Origin: Methanosphaera sp.
GTDB taxonomy: Archaea; Methanobacteriota; Methanobacteria; Methanobacteriales; Methanobacteriaceae
Length of the DNA stretch: 27,716 bases
Assembly (NCBI GenBank): GCA_017430835.1
Contig: JAFRMD010000098.1
Location: 1 to 27,716, forward strand
Direction of reading: 5' to 3'
Of the stretch, positions 1 through 6,188 are shown piece after piece; position 1 is the stretch's first letter; every line of letters begins with the position of its first letter. The notes under the pieces are model-generated. The model had not been told where the DNA came from. It searched no databases and saw only the letters and a program-made list of their open reading frames with translations. A program made the position numbers and the translations under genes.

Positions 1-137
1 AACAATATTAGCACAGTTTTATAAAAATTCGTTAAAGCTATAGAAAACCAGGTCATCATTTGTATTTTTTTATTGAATCTGGAGAATATATTATGATTAT
101 TTTAAAAATAATAAATATAAAAAATTAGGTGGTTGGA

Positions 138-566
138 TTACTTATCTGTGTTTTCCTTTTTTATTACAGAGAATATGTCCCTAAATGTAGATCCTATACT
201 TCCACCAATGCTTCCAAGTATCAGACCACCGAATAGTATTATTGCAACCATCAATAGTATTGATAGGCTGGTTGCCATGTCTCCGGTAGTTAGGATTGAA
301 TTGAACTTTGGAATGTAATAGAATAAGAACATTATGCCAAAGAATATTGTAAACAGTATGCTTGCTGCTATGGCACGTAATGTCTTATGATTAACAGAAC
401 GTTTTTTTGATGGATTGTATATGAATGCGGCTATCATTGAGGAGAATAATACTGCTACTATCGTTCCTGTTATTGGATAGCCTATGAATCTACATACAAA
501 TAGGATTAGACTAGCTACAAATAATCCAATCGATATTGATGTTAAATAGTCAAATTCTAAATTCAT
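138..566 (-). CDS. Small integral membrane protein, function unknown
   Basis: The 142-residue product has about four hydrophobic segments, near residues 8-28, 33-50, 66-88 and 98-124. The last is Gly-rich (FGGLILGSIGGSIGSTF), and the tail is short and charged. I recognise no catalytic motif or family. The start ATG has no Shine-Dalgarno sequence. The 55 bases separating it from the upstream acidic gene are AT-only and could hold a TATA box (around 591-604), so it may be read from its own leaderless transcript or as the second gene of that unit. A membrane location is well supported by hydrophobicity; any role is unknown. Confidence 0.75.
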   Translation of the reverse strand: MNLEFDYLTSISIGLFVASLILFVCRFIGYPITGTIVAVLFSSMIAAFIYNPSKKRSVNHKTLRAIAASILFTIFFGIMFLFYYIPKFNSILTTGDMATSLSILLMVAIILFGGLILGSIGGSIGSTFRDIFSVIKKENTDK

Positions 567-621
567 ATAAATCTATAAATAGATATATTCATTTAAATAT
601 AAATATTTTTTTTTAAAAAGT

Positions 622-1065
622 TTAAATGATGTCTTGGGTAATTTTTGTGTATATTCCATTATCCATGATTTTTAATGATTCATTTTCGGTTGTGATGTAT
701 ACTTCATTTTTCAATTGATCTTCTACATAGTATATCTTGTTAAATATTTTTAGAATTATGGTATGTTTTGAAATCATTTGTTCCAGGATATCGGTAGGTA
801 GTTTGATTTTATCGTCTATTATCATTAAATCAACTTCGGGGATAAATGATAGAATAGTTTTTTCATCCGTGTTACTGTTATTGTCCATCATTACTAACTC
901 GTTCTCGGTATTTCTGGTTATTAGAAAACTGTCATCAAATAATTTATCCAGGTTTATAAGATTATCTTTAATATCATCCATGTAAATATATTCTATAGAT
1001 TCTTTATTATCCATTTTATCTATTTGTTTAACTATTGTGTCAATTTTTTTATCATCTTTATCCAT
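622..1065 (-). CDS. Acidic cytoplasmic protein, function unknown
   Basis: This 147-residue protein is rich in Asp, Glu, Ile and Asn and has no signal peptide or membrane segment. A longer frame starts at a TTG at 1086, but the ATG at 1065 is preceded by AGGAGAT at good spacing, so I chose it. The sequence seems to hold a repeated strand-helix pattern (for example the stretches around residues 30-60 and 75-110) but matches no family I know. Its promoter is unusual: the TATA box lies between the arms of a 9-bp inverted repeat (1100-1135), suggesting tight repression. The membrane protein downstream on the same strand may be co-transcribed. Confidence 0.7.
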   Translation of the reverse strand: MDKDDKKIDTIVKQIDKMDNKESIEYIYMDDIKDNLINLDKLFDDSFLITRNTENELVMMDNNSNTDEKTILSFIPEVDLMIIDDKIKLPTDILEQMISKHTIILKIFNKIYYVEDQLKNEVYITTENESLKIMDNGIYTKITQDII

Positions 1066-1099
1066 ATTTTCATCTCCTAAAATCAATTTAATAAAAAAA

Positions 1100-1135
1100 T
1101 GTAGGTTAAATTATTTTTTATATAACTAACCTACA
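1100..1135 (-). promoter_or_regulatory. Promoter with TATA box enclosed by an inverted-repeat operator
   Basis: On the minus strand the arms TGTAGGTTA (1135-1127) and TAACCTACA (1108-1100) are perfect complements. They enclose the TATA-like element TATATAAAA (1124-1116). The TATA centre predicts transcription from about 1094, giving a leader of roughly 29 nt that contains the AGGAGAT ribosome site of the acidic gene at 1065. A regulator bound to both arms would block TBP/TFB. The repeat is seen directly; the repressor is inferred. Confidence 0.6.
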
Positions 1136-1382
1136 ATTAAATATATTATTAATACTTGTATATAAATGTTTATTTTCAATTAAAATTGATTAGATGAACT
1201 TAAAAATGTATATAAAGCTATTAAAACATAACTTTTATATATGGATGATTATGCAAACAATAATAATTAATATAAATGTATTACTTATGGATGAATTAAT
1301 TTATATATGAAAAAGAGAAATAATGAACATAAAAATAAAGACAATGTGTTAAAAGATATAAAAAATAAGAAAAAAAGGGATA
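1136..1382. other. AT-rich intergenic stretch without a gene
   Basis: This stretch lies between the end of the P-type ATPase gene and the promoter of the acidic gene. I see only short AT-rich frames, none with a ribosome-binding site followed by a sustained reading frame, and no clear hairpin terminator. Confidence 0.6.
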
Positions 1383-3494
1383 TTAGGATGAATCCACTTT
1401 AGGAATATCAATGTAGTTCTTACTGGATGAACTATCATAACTAAGCAACATCGTACTACCGTTATGCAATACGGATGTTAAGGATGGAGGAATAATACCT
1501 ACTATACCTAACGCCATGAATAGAGTGTTTAGAACAACAATATACCTATAGTTTCTATTTATTAAATCCAACATTCTCTGACTTAATAACCTGATAGTTA
1601 TCAAATCTTCCAATGTAGGTCTAAGTAATGTGATATCGGCAACCTCTCTTGCCAAGTCAGATGAATCCTTCATGGCAACCGATACGTCAGCGGCTGATAA
1701 TGCAGGTGAATCATTGATTCCATCTCCAACCATGATAACCTTCTTACCTGATGCCTTGATTTCCTCTACCACACTGGCCTTATCTTCAGGAAGAACCTGT
1801 GACCTGTAGTGATCAATACCCAGTTCATTTGCAATGGTCTTGGCCGCATTTTCGGAATCTCCTGTAAGCATGATGATATCCTTGATACCTAATGATTTAA
1901 GTTCCTTGAGAACATCCTTAGCTTCATCTCTTGGAGGATCATCAATACATATGATACCTTCAAGGTTACCGTCTATTGCAAAGTATATTACCGAGTATTT
2001 ATCCATACTTTCCTGGATTAACTGTTTGTGTTCATCGGATATGGTAACTCCTTCATCTTCAATTACAAAGTGTCTGCTACCTAGAACTGTGCGTTTACCG
2101 AATAATGTTGTTGCAATACCATGAGCTACGATGTATTCTACTTCTGAGTGTAACTCTTCAGTGTGTGTAAGGTTTAGTTCTTTAGCCTTATTTACTATAG
2201 CAGTAGCCACACTGTGAGGGAAGTGTTCTTCAAGACATGCTGCCTGACGTAATACCTCATCATCAGATAATTGACCTAATGATATGTATTTTGCCACATG
2301 AGGTGAAGACTTGGTCAAGGTACCTGTCTTATCGAAGATTATCGTGTCAGCAGTTGCGAATGCTTCAAGGTATCTTCCACCTTTAACTACAATTTCCCGT
2401 TCGGATGCTTCACGCATGGTTGATATTACAGTAACCGGAGTAGCCAACTTAATGGCACATGAATAATCCACAGTCAATGCAGCGGTTGCCTTAATAGGAT
2501 CCCTTGTTAAAAGATAAGTAAGTGCCGTTACACCGAAGTTCCATGGTACAATTGAGTCAGCCAATGACTCGGCCTTACTTTGTACACCGGCTTTTACCTC
2601 TTCGGATGATTCAATTAAATCAATAATCTGATTGATTCTGGTATCTTCATTTAATGCATCGACATTAATTGTTATATTACCGTCTTCAACAATCGTACCT
2701 GCAAATACTGCATTTCCTTCTTTTTTATTAACTGCTAAAGATTCACCGGTCATTGTAGCTTCATTTATTTCAGCCATTCCCTTGATTATGGTTCCATCAG
2801 CTGGAATAATAGTACCGGTACGTACAATTACATGATCGTTTTCTTTTAAATCTGTAAATGGTATTTGTAATTCTTCACCAGTTTCTGTTTCAATCCATAC
2901 CTTGTTAATGTTTAGCATTAAACTTTTTTCAAGTGAATGTTTTGTCTTTTCTATTGTGTATTCTTCTAATATTTCGGATAATCCTAAGAGGAATACAATA
3001 GAACCTGCCGGTCCATACATACCCTGCGTTAATGTAACAAATATTGATGATGCATCCAATAAATCAACATCTAATCTTAAATGTCTTAAACTATCCAATC
3101 CACTAGCCAAATAAGGGGCTGCTTCATATAAAATTCTTACTACACGAATTGGTAACGGCATGAAGAATTTGAAGAAGTACCTGGTAGCTATTTTTCTAAG
3201 AATCTTATTTATGTATCTGTTGTTTGTTTCATTAACCAGTTCATCATTTGTAGGTTCCGCTTCTTTAATATCTCTACGAGTTATACCAGCCAATGTTTTA
3301 AGTATGCATTTTTTATTACCAGTATATTTAATGTATATACTACCATTTATAGATGAAACTTTAACAGTTTGGATATTATCCTTTTTTGATAAAAATTGGC
3401 TTAAACCATAGCTTTGTTCCTTGGAAATGACATTTTTTCCCAGACGAACACGCAATGTATCCAAGTTATTATCATAAACTATTTTAAATTTCAT
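1383..3494 (-). CDS. Heavy-metal P1B-type ATPase (DYSCA-motif group)
   Basis: This 703-residue ATP-driven metal efflux pump of the plasma membrane starts with a degenerate HMA-like domain lacking CxxC (residues 1-75). Membrane helices follow around 110-180 and 312-358. The actuator holds TGES at 249-252 and the phosphorylation site DKTGT is at 388-392. Nucleotide-domain motifs are TGD at 544-546 and GDGINDSPAL at 590-599. C-terminal helices lie around 650-685 with a His-Asn pair at 677-678. The metal-site helix reads DYSCAIKLATP (343-353) in place of CPC, a variant I associate with Mn/Zn/Fe-type exporters rather than copper pumps; the substrate is inferred. The usual HP dipeptide is HS here (HFPHS, 424-428). 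It lies 54 bases downstream of a PacL-like partner gene and probably shares its transcript. The ribosome site is weak. Confidence 0.93.
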   Translation of the reverse strand: MKFKIVYDNNLDTLRVRLGKNVISKEQSYGLSQFLSKKDNIQTVKVSSINGSIYIKYTGNKKCILKTLAGITRRDIKEAEPTNDELVNETNNRYINKILRKIATRYFFKFFMPLPIRVVRILYEAAPYLASGLDSLRHLRLDVDLLDASSIFVTLTQGMYGPAGSIVFLLGLSEILEEYTIEKTKHSLEKSLMLNINKVWIETETGEELQIPFTDLKENDHVIVRTGTIIPADGTIIKGMAEINEATMTGESLAVNKKEGNAVFAGTIVEDGNITINVDALNEDTRINQIIDLIESSEEVKAGVQSKAESLADSIVPWNFGVTALTYLLTRDPIKATAALTVDYSCAIKLATPVTVISTMREASEREIVVKGGRYLEAFATADTIIFDKTGTLTKSSPHVAKYISLGQLSDDEVLRQAACLEEHFPHSVATAIVNKAKELNLTHTEELHSEVEYIVAHGIATTLFGKRTVLGSRHFVIEDEGVTISDEHKQLIQESMDKYSVIYFAIDGNLEGIICIDDPPRDEAKDVLKELKSLGIKDIIMLTGDSENAAKTIANELGIDHYRSQVLPEDKASVVEEIKASGKKVIMVGDGINDSPALSAADVSVAMKDSSDLAREVADITLLRPTLEDLITIRLLSQRMLDLINRNYRYIVVLNTLFMALGIVGIIPPSLTSVLHNGSTMLLSYDSSSSKNYIDIPKVDSS

Positions 3495-3548
3495 TTTTTT
3501 AATTCCATCTTTTTTTTAAAAAAAAATATAAAGAAATATATTATAAAA

Positions 3549-3890
3549 TTAATCTTTTACGAATTCTACATCATATTCTTCGTCTAATTCATCTTCATCT
3601 ATTAAATCTTCAGGACCGAACACTTCAATTTGCTGTTTTTCCTGAGCTTCAGCATGGATATCTTCAGCATCCTCTTTGATGTTTTCAATTGATTCCTCAA
3701 TTGTATCTTTAAGATCTATCAATCCTGCTGTAGCGTTAACTGCAAAATCATGTGCAGCATCAGTTTCTGAGATTTTTTTGATAGCATAAGCAGCTACCAT
3801 TCCACCAATGAAGTATTTTACTTCTGTACTTCCTAAGAAACCTGTTATTCTACCTGTTATGTTACTTTCTGAGTCGTTATTAAATACCAT
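3549..3890 (-). CDS. PacL/DUF6110-like one-helix partner of the P-type ATPase
   Basis: The 113-residue protein has a short polar N-terminus, one Gly-rich hydrophobic helix (about residues 24-40, IGGMVAAYAIKKI), an amphipathic Glu/Ala-rich helix (about 55-88, including EDAEDIHAEAQE) and a strongly acidic tail (94-113). This order matches my memory of small proteins encoded beside metal P-ATPases (mycobacterial PacL/DUF1490, clostridial DUF6110), which form a scaffold or metal chaperone for the pump. Here the tail has Asp/Glu but no His, unlike the Asp/His tail of PacL1. I chose the second ATG because GGTGAT ends four bases before it; an upstream ATG at 3902 overlaps that site. It is the first gene of the ATPase operon. 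The family link is from pattern memory. Confidence 0.72.
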   Translation of the reverse strand: MVFNNDSESNITGRITGFLGSTEVKYFIGGMVAAYAIKKISETDAAHDFAVNATAGLIDLKDTIEESIENIKEDAEDIHAEAQEKQQIEVFGPEDLIDEDELDEEYDVEFVKD

Positions 3891-3978
3891 ATTTATCACC
3901 ATATTAATGTTAATTTGATTAAATTATTTTTTATTAGAATATTTATTTCATTCTATAATATCAAATAAGTTTATTATA

Positions 3979-3990
3979 CTATATAAATAT
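3979..3990 (-). promoter_or_regulatory. Probable TATA box of the metal-efflux operon
   Basis: On the minus strand this reads ATATTTATATAG. It is the best TATA-like element upstream of the PacL-like gene and predicts a start near 3957-3960 with a leader of about 65-70 nt. Confidence 0.4.
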
Positions 3991-4152
3991 GTTTCTTTTT
4001 AGGTATATGTAATAAATTTTTATGTAAACTTAAAAATAATTTAGGTTAAAATAAAAATAATCCCATATCCAATTATTCATCCTTAATTTTTAAATTAAAG
4101 CCATATAATCAAATATTATTTTTGGGATTTTTCCATACCTAATTAATAATAT

Positions 4153-4183
4153 GTCATTGCTAGTTAATAAATTTAGGCATGAC
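4153..4183 (+). promoter_or_regulatory. Imperfect inverted repeat in the divergent promoter region
   Basis: Arms GTCATTGCTA (4153-4162) and TAGGCATGAC (4174-4183) pair with two mismatches around an 11-base AT spacer (GTTAATAAATT), which could itself act as a TATA box for the rightward gene at 4241. The rest of the 350-base gap between the PacL-like gene and that gene (3891-4240) holds no reading frame I can support. It does contain other short inverted repeats, such as TTAATTT/AAATTAA near 4083-4098. Confidence 0.4.
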
Positions 4184-4240
4184 TAATTTCTTAAATTATT
4201 AAAATTATAAAATACATAGATAATCATAGAGGTATTAAAA

Positions 4241-4621
4241 ATGAGCAAATGGAATTATGAAAGACTGGAAGAAATGACAAATACCGATAATGAATACATA
4301 AACATCAAATTGAACTATACATATATAGCAGACAATTATGAGGATATGCTGATAAAAACATACGTAGACGGTAACCTGACACCAACATTGTTTGATGACG
4401 TTGAATTGGCATATGAAGGAAAAATATTAAAGGACATTCAATTGCCACAGATAAATGACGATATAAAAAGGACAATAGATGAAAAGAAAAGAGCACGAAA
4501 AGTAGTGGAATTGAAACATTTTTCAAGAGATATGACACACCAAGACTGGTTTAAACACCTTGAAGATGAAGTATGTGAGTTTTTGGAAAAATACCCCGAA
4601 TTTGGTGACGTGATTATTTAA
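4241..4621 (+). CDS. Conserved-looking soluble protein, function unknown
   Basis: The 126-residue protein is charged and has no signal peptide or membrane segment. Tyr/Asp-rich strands come first (residues 1-60), then a basic helical stretch (about 78-95) and a C-terminal helix with HQDWFKHLEDEVCEFL. GAGGT seven bases before the ATG supports the start. Its 3' end overlaps the convergent zinc-ribbon membrane gene by 8 bases. I recognise no family and propose no function. Confidence 0.75.
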   Translation: MSKWNYERLEEMTNTDNEYINIKLNYTYIADNYEDMLIKTYVDGNLTPTLFDDVELAYEGKILKDIQLPQINDDIKRTIDEKKRARKVVELKHFSRDMTHQDWFKHLEDEVCEFLEKYPEFGDVII

Positions 4622-5165
4622 GATCGATAAAGCCAAGGAAAAATGGGATTTCCCGATTGGTATTAATTGCCTTAATGCACCTGTAGGTATCATATATTAC
4701 ATATATCTCCCATATCAATGCCATGTAGAGGATGTATGAGTTAAAGTCCACCAGGAAATCAGGAGTAATTGGTATAAACGAATTTATGACTAATGAAAGG
4801 ATAAATTCCACTATCCCCCTTTTGGTCAAACCTGCATAGACATTGCCAATTCCAGTAATAAAGAAGGATAATAAGCATCCCAACAGAACACTCTTTTTTG
4901 ATTGATTATTCAAGTTATCCTCTTCAAAGACACTTTGTACATTATCCAACAGATAATATCCCTCATCATAGGCATATGTGTTTTTTGGGATATCTTCTCT
5001 TTTTTCAACAGGATTATCATAGCTGATATCCATGCTGTCATCGTTATCTGCAGTATTTATATAATCAGCATCATTTTCATATGATTGTGTTATCATATAA
5101 TGACATCTTTTGCAGATGCGTGCATCCTCATCATTCTCAAATCCACAATTGTCACACTTTGACAT
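4614..5165 (-). CDS. Zinc-ribbon membrane protein
   Basis: The N-terminus is a zinc ribbon with paired cysteines at 4/7 and 18/21 (CDNC and CKRC). It is followed by an acidic, Asp/Tyr-rich linker to about residue 95. The C-terminal part (about 100-175) is hydrophobic, with two or three helices and a GNVYAGLTKRG loop like that of TM2-type membrane domains. This layout is common in archaeal membrane proteins of unknown role. I prefer the ATG at 5165 over a GTG three codons upstream because a TATA box lies 26 bases before it, which fits a leaderless mRNA; there is no clear Shine-Dalgarno site. The 3' end overlaps the convergent gene by 8 bases. Confidence 0.82.
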   Translation of the reverse strand: MSKCDNCGFENDEDARICKRCHYMITQSYENDADYINTADNDDSMDISYDNPVEKREDIPKNTYAYDEGYYLLDNVQSVFEEDNLNNQSKKSVLLGCLLSFFITGIGNVYAGLTKRGIVEFILSLVINSFIPITPDFLVDFNSYILYMALIWEIYVIYDTYRCIKAINTNREIPFFLGFIDLK

Positions 5166-5186
5166 ACAAACCACATTCTTTATAGA

Positions 5187-5194
5187 TATTTATA
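5187..5194 (-). promoter_or_regulatory. TATA box, leaderless promoter of the zinc-ribbon gene
   Basis: The minus-strand element TATAAATA is centred about 26 bases upstream of the A of the start codon at 5165. Archaeal initiation occurs about 25-30 bases from the TATA centre, so transcription should begin at or next to the ATG. Confidence 0.5.
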
Positions 5195-5362
5195 TTATGT
5201 TTAAAGTTTTTAATATCTTTTTAAAATTGAATATATTTGGTATTGGAAATTGATATGGATATACGCATCTTTGAATTTAATTAAAAAGAGTGTGTGTTAA
5301 ACATGCGAAAATTGAAAGATAAAAAAGAAGAGTTAAAATAAAAAAAGTGTGTTGTATTGGGT

Positions 5363-5494
5363 TTAGTATATGTTATAGTATTCTTTTATAGAATTTTTAT
5401 CGTTAACTCTAAATAAGGACGTGTTGTTTTCTTTTGTCTTATTTTTGATATTTTCTTTTATGCTGATTTTAATTATTCTGTTAGTGAACTCCAT
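5363..5494 (-). CDS. Small 43-residue protein, possible
   Basis: A 43-codon frame starts at an ATG preceded by an excellent ribosome site (AGGTGAT, four bases before the ATG). The product begins MEFTNRIIKISIKE and is basic and Lys/Asn-rich, with no membrane segment or recognised motif. The same frame stays open upstream to about 5593 without a better start, so the gene could also be the tail of a decayed longer frame. It is the only sizeable frame downstream of the GGGGGT-element promoter. The region may instead specify a non-coding RNA. Confidence 0.35.
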   Translation of the reverse strand: MEFTNRIIKISIKENIKNKTKENNTSLFRVNDKNSIKEYYNIY

Positions 5495-5658
5495 CTTTAT
5501 CACCTGGTTTAAATTGATTATTTCATCATGAATATCCATTGATATCGGCAGTATGGTTGGTACTGAAACCAAGGCAAATACCGCTAATGGATTTTAATCT
5601 GATAGTGTTTCGTTATTGTTTATTAGTTTTTTTTATGTTCTAATCGTGGTACCTTCTT

Positions 5659-5679
5659 TTAATATTTTATGTTAAACAT
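5659..5679 (-). CDS. Possible 6-codon leader peptide
   Basis: The frame MFNIKY-stop follows a near-perfect ribosome site (AAGGTGAT, four bases before the ATG). A consensus site before a six-codon frame suggests a leader peptide or the start of a decayed gene. It lies about 45 bases downstream of the start predicted from the TATA box at 5744-5756. Confidence 0.25.
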   Translation of the reverse strand: MFNIKY

Positions 5680-5743
5680 TTAATCACCTTATTAATGATA
5701 GTCGATATATTAAGACATGTTTCCTACTACTTCTTATGTATCC

Positions 5744-5756
5744 TTTTTAATATAAA
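5744..5756 (-). promoter_or_regulatory. Probable TATA box downstream of the GGGGGT array
   Basis: The minus strand reads TTTATATTAAAAA here, predicting initiation near 5725. The GGGGGT elements start about 10 bases further upstream, where activators of archaeal promoters usually bind. Confidence 0.45.
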
Positions 5757-5765
5757 GGGATTTGA

Positions 5766-6013
5766 AGGGCTCGTGAGAAGTATTGGGAGATATTGATAAG
5801 TAATCCAGGGGGTAATGATAAGTAACCTAGGGGGTGTTGATAAGTATTGTGTGGGGGGTCATGATAAGTACTCATTTTTTTAAATATAATTAATAATAAC
5901 AGCACCAGGACATAATAATTTAGGACATTTTTGGGAATAAATCATAACAATTTCACCGGGAAAACAAGGGGGTGATGATAAGTAATAAGTAGGGGGTCAT
6001 GATAACTACCCCC
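5766..6013 (+). repeat. Phased array of GGGGGTNATGATAAGTA elements
   Basis: Five clear elements start at 5808, 5830, 5854, 5968 and 5992, and share GGGGGT, two variable bases and TGATAAGTA (TGATAACTA in the last). Two weaker ones lie at 5785 and about 5766, toward the promoter. Core-to-core distances are 20, 22, 22, 24, 114 and 24 bp, close to two helical turns except for one gap. The last unit ends in ACCCCC, forming a 6-bp inverted repeat with its own GGGGGT (5992-6013). Runs of G are striking in so AT-rich a genome. Units carry stop codons and are not coding. The most likely role is a multi-site operator or activator platform; the binding protein is unknown. Confidence 0.75.
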
Positions 6014-6188
6014 ATTTTTAATAAAAATAAGTGTAATTAGTAATAAAAGTGATTTTTAGAAAAAAAATGCGAAAAAATAGCAATAAATAAATAATTTTTA
6101 AAATACGTAAAATACGAAACAAGAAGCCTTATAGCCATAAAAATAGCTAAATAATTTTTAAAAAATTTTAAAAAATAAAAGAGGGAAT
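6014..6188. other. AT-rich spacer with a 16-bp direct repeat
   Basis: TAAATAATTTTTAAAA occurs at 6088-6103 and again exactly 60 bp later at 6148-6163, each shortly after an AAAATAGC. No reading frame or hairpin terminator is evident. This is the 3' side of the adhesin-like gene that follows. Confidence 0.5.

Noticed and set aside
1834..3411. Plus-strand frames opposite the P-type ATPase
   Set aside because: They are antisense to an unambiguous enzyme gene with all motifs intact.
5766..6013. GGGGGT elements as a CRISPR array
   Set aside because: Units are only 17 bp, spacers are 3-7 bp apart from one of about 100 bp, and there are no cas genes. The pattern fits binding sites, not repeats and spacers.
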